6,255 nucleotides of DNA from Gemmatimonadota bacterium (lineage in GTDB: Bacteria; Gemmatimonadota; Gemmatimonadetes; Gemmatimonadales; GWC2-71-9). The notes beneath the pieces were generated by a model that was not told the DNA's origin, did not search any database, and worked only from the letters and a program-made list of their open reading frames with translations. Position 1 is the stretch's first letter, and each line of letters starts with the position of its first letter. A program made the translations under genes and the position numbers. Below are positions 5,620-6,255 of the stretch, piece after piece. The stretch covers positions 1-6,255 of the forward strand of contig JAOUDR010000180.1 in NCBI GenBank assembly GCA_029859185.1, given 5' to 3'.

Positions 5620-6255
5620 ATGGATCTGCACTACAAACAGGAAGTGACCGTCGGCCTGCTGGTGGTCGTCGCACTGGCCGTCATGATCGGCGGACTCACG
5701 TTCCTCTCCGGTAAGTCGGTCTTCGGGAGCCGCCGCATGACCTTCGGCGTGCAGCTCGAGAACGTCTCGGGGCTCGTCGACGGCGATCCCGTGCAGATTT
5801 CGGGGGTGCGGGTGGGGCGCGTGTCGGGCATCAGGCTCCGCGGGGTGGAAGACGTGGTCGTCTCGCTCGACATCGCGCAGTCCGTGCGACCGCGCGTGGA
5901 TGCCAAGGTCTATGTGCGGCCGCTCGACGCCTTCGGCGCCATGTTCGTGGACTACTTTCCGGGCAGCGCCCCGGAGAATCTGGCCGACGACCAGATGCTG
6001 AAGGGTCAGCGCGATCTGCCGCTCACCGAACTGGCCGGCTCGATGGCGGGCCAGGCCAGCGAAGTACTCACCGGGGCCGGGGCGGTCCTGTCGCAACGCA
6101 CCGCCGACGAAATCCAGGCCACGCTGGTCGCCGCCCAGCGCGCGCTGAACGTGGTGGCCGACGTCGGTGGCCCACTTGGGCGCGACGCCGCGAGCGCCAT
6201 CGCCAGCCTCGCCTCCGCCACGCACCGCCTCGACTCGCTGCTCGCGAGTCCGGAT
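5620..6255 (+). CDS. mlaD: MlaD-family MCE-domain lipid-binding protein (3' end open)
   Basis: The substrate-binding MCE subunit that sits on the periplasmic face of the MlaE/MlaF transporter, anchored in the inner membrane. The 212 codons to the window edge contain no stop. A single N-terminal membrane helix covers about residues 11-30 (VGLLVVVALAVMIGGLTFL), after a short cytoplasmic KQE stretch. The MCE domain follows at about 40-115, with the family pattern FGVQLENVSGLVDGDPVQ leading into SGVRVGRVSGI (61-71). A later GAMFVDYFPG fits the final strand of the domain. From about residue 140 the chain is Ala-rich and probably helical, as in longer MCE proteins with a C-terminal helical region; how far this extends is beyond the window. 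ATG 5620 has AGGGGA at 5610-5615. Periplasmic (MlaC-like) and outer-membrane (MlaA-like) partners, if present, are not in view. Confidence 0.94.
   Translation, partial: MDLHYKQEVTVGLLVVVALAVMIGGLTFLSGKSVFGSRRMTFGVQLENVSGLVDGDPVQISGVRVGRVSGIRLRGVEDVVVSLDIAQSVRPRVDAKVYVRPLDAFGAMFVDYFPGSAPENLADDQMLKGQRDLPLTELAGSMAGQASEVLTGAGAVLSQRTADEIQATLVAAQRALNVVADVGGPLGRDAASAIASLASATHRLDSLLASPD

Noticed and set aside
5176..6225. Antisense open frame of 349 codons opposite mlaF and mlaD
   Set aside because: Same GC-driven effect. The + strand holds intact MlaF and MlaD motifs, and the antisense product has no recognisable fold or motif.

Overview
The window is a very GC-rich, densely packed bacterial segment with every credible gene on the + strand. 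The short junctions, ATGA/GTGA stop-start overlaps and gene content suggest a Gram-negative chromosome: MlaE, MlaF and MlaD need an outer membrane. The NadE and YkhA-type thioesterase sequences look to me most like Gemmatimonadota, but that is recognition from memory, not a search. I see no mobile element, tRNA, rRNA or CRISPR array.

Layout. 1-822: NAD+ synthase (nadE), open at the left edge. 819-1367: hotdog acyl-CoA thioesterase, whose GTG start overlaps the nadE stop. 1364-2212: patatin-like phospholipase, again starting in a GTGA overlap. 2267-2692: DUF2203 protein. 2689-3144: small four-helix membrane protein, ATGA-coupled to the DUF2203 gene. 3152-3946: MlaE permease. 3947-4077: low-complexity spacer. 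4078-4791: MutY-type adenine DNA glycosylase. 4862-5611: MlaF ATPase. 5620-6255: MlaD (MCE domain), open at the right edge.

How the genes fit. MlaE, MlaF and MlaD form the inner-membrane core of a phospholipid/lipid ABC transporter that works between inner and outer membrane. Upstream sit a lipid hydrolase and an acyl-CoA thioesterase, so the cluster has a lipid-turnover flavour, with nadE and mutY as housekeeping passengers. mutY splits mlaE from mlaF.

The most unusual feature is a set of short GC-rich tandem repeats (8-9 bp period) at four places: the start of the thioesterase gene, the mlaE-mutY spacer, inside mutY, and the mutY-mlaF spacer. The mutY copy is an octanucleotide array lying between the catalytic Asp and the Fe-S cluster cysteines. 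Gain or loss of one unit would shift the frame and remove the cluster, so a slippage-controlled DNA-repair gene is a testable possibility.
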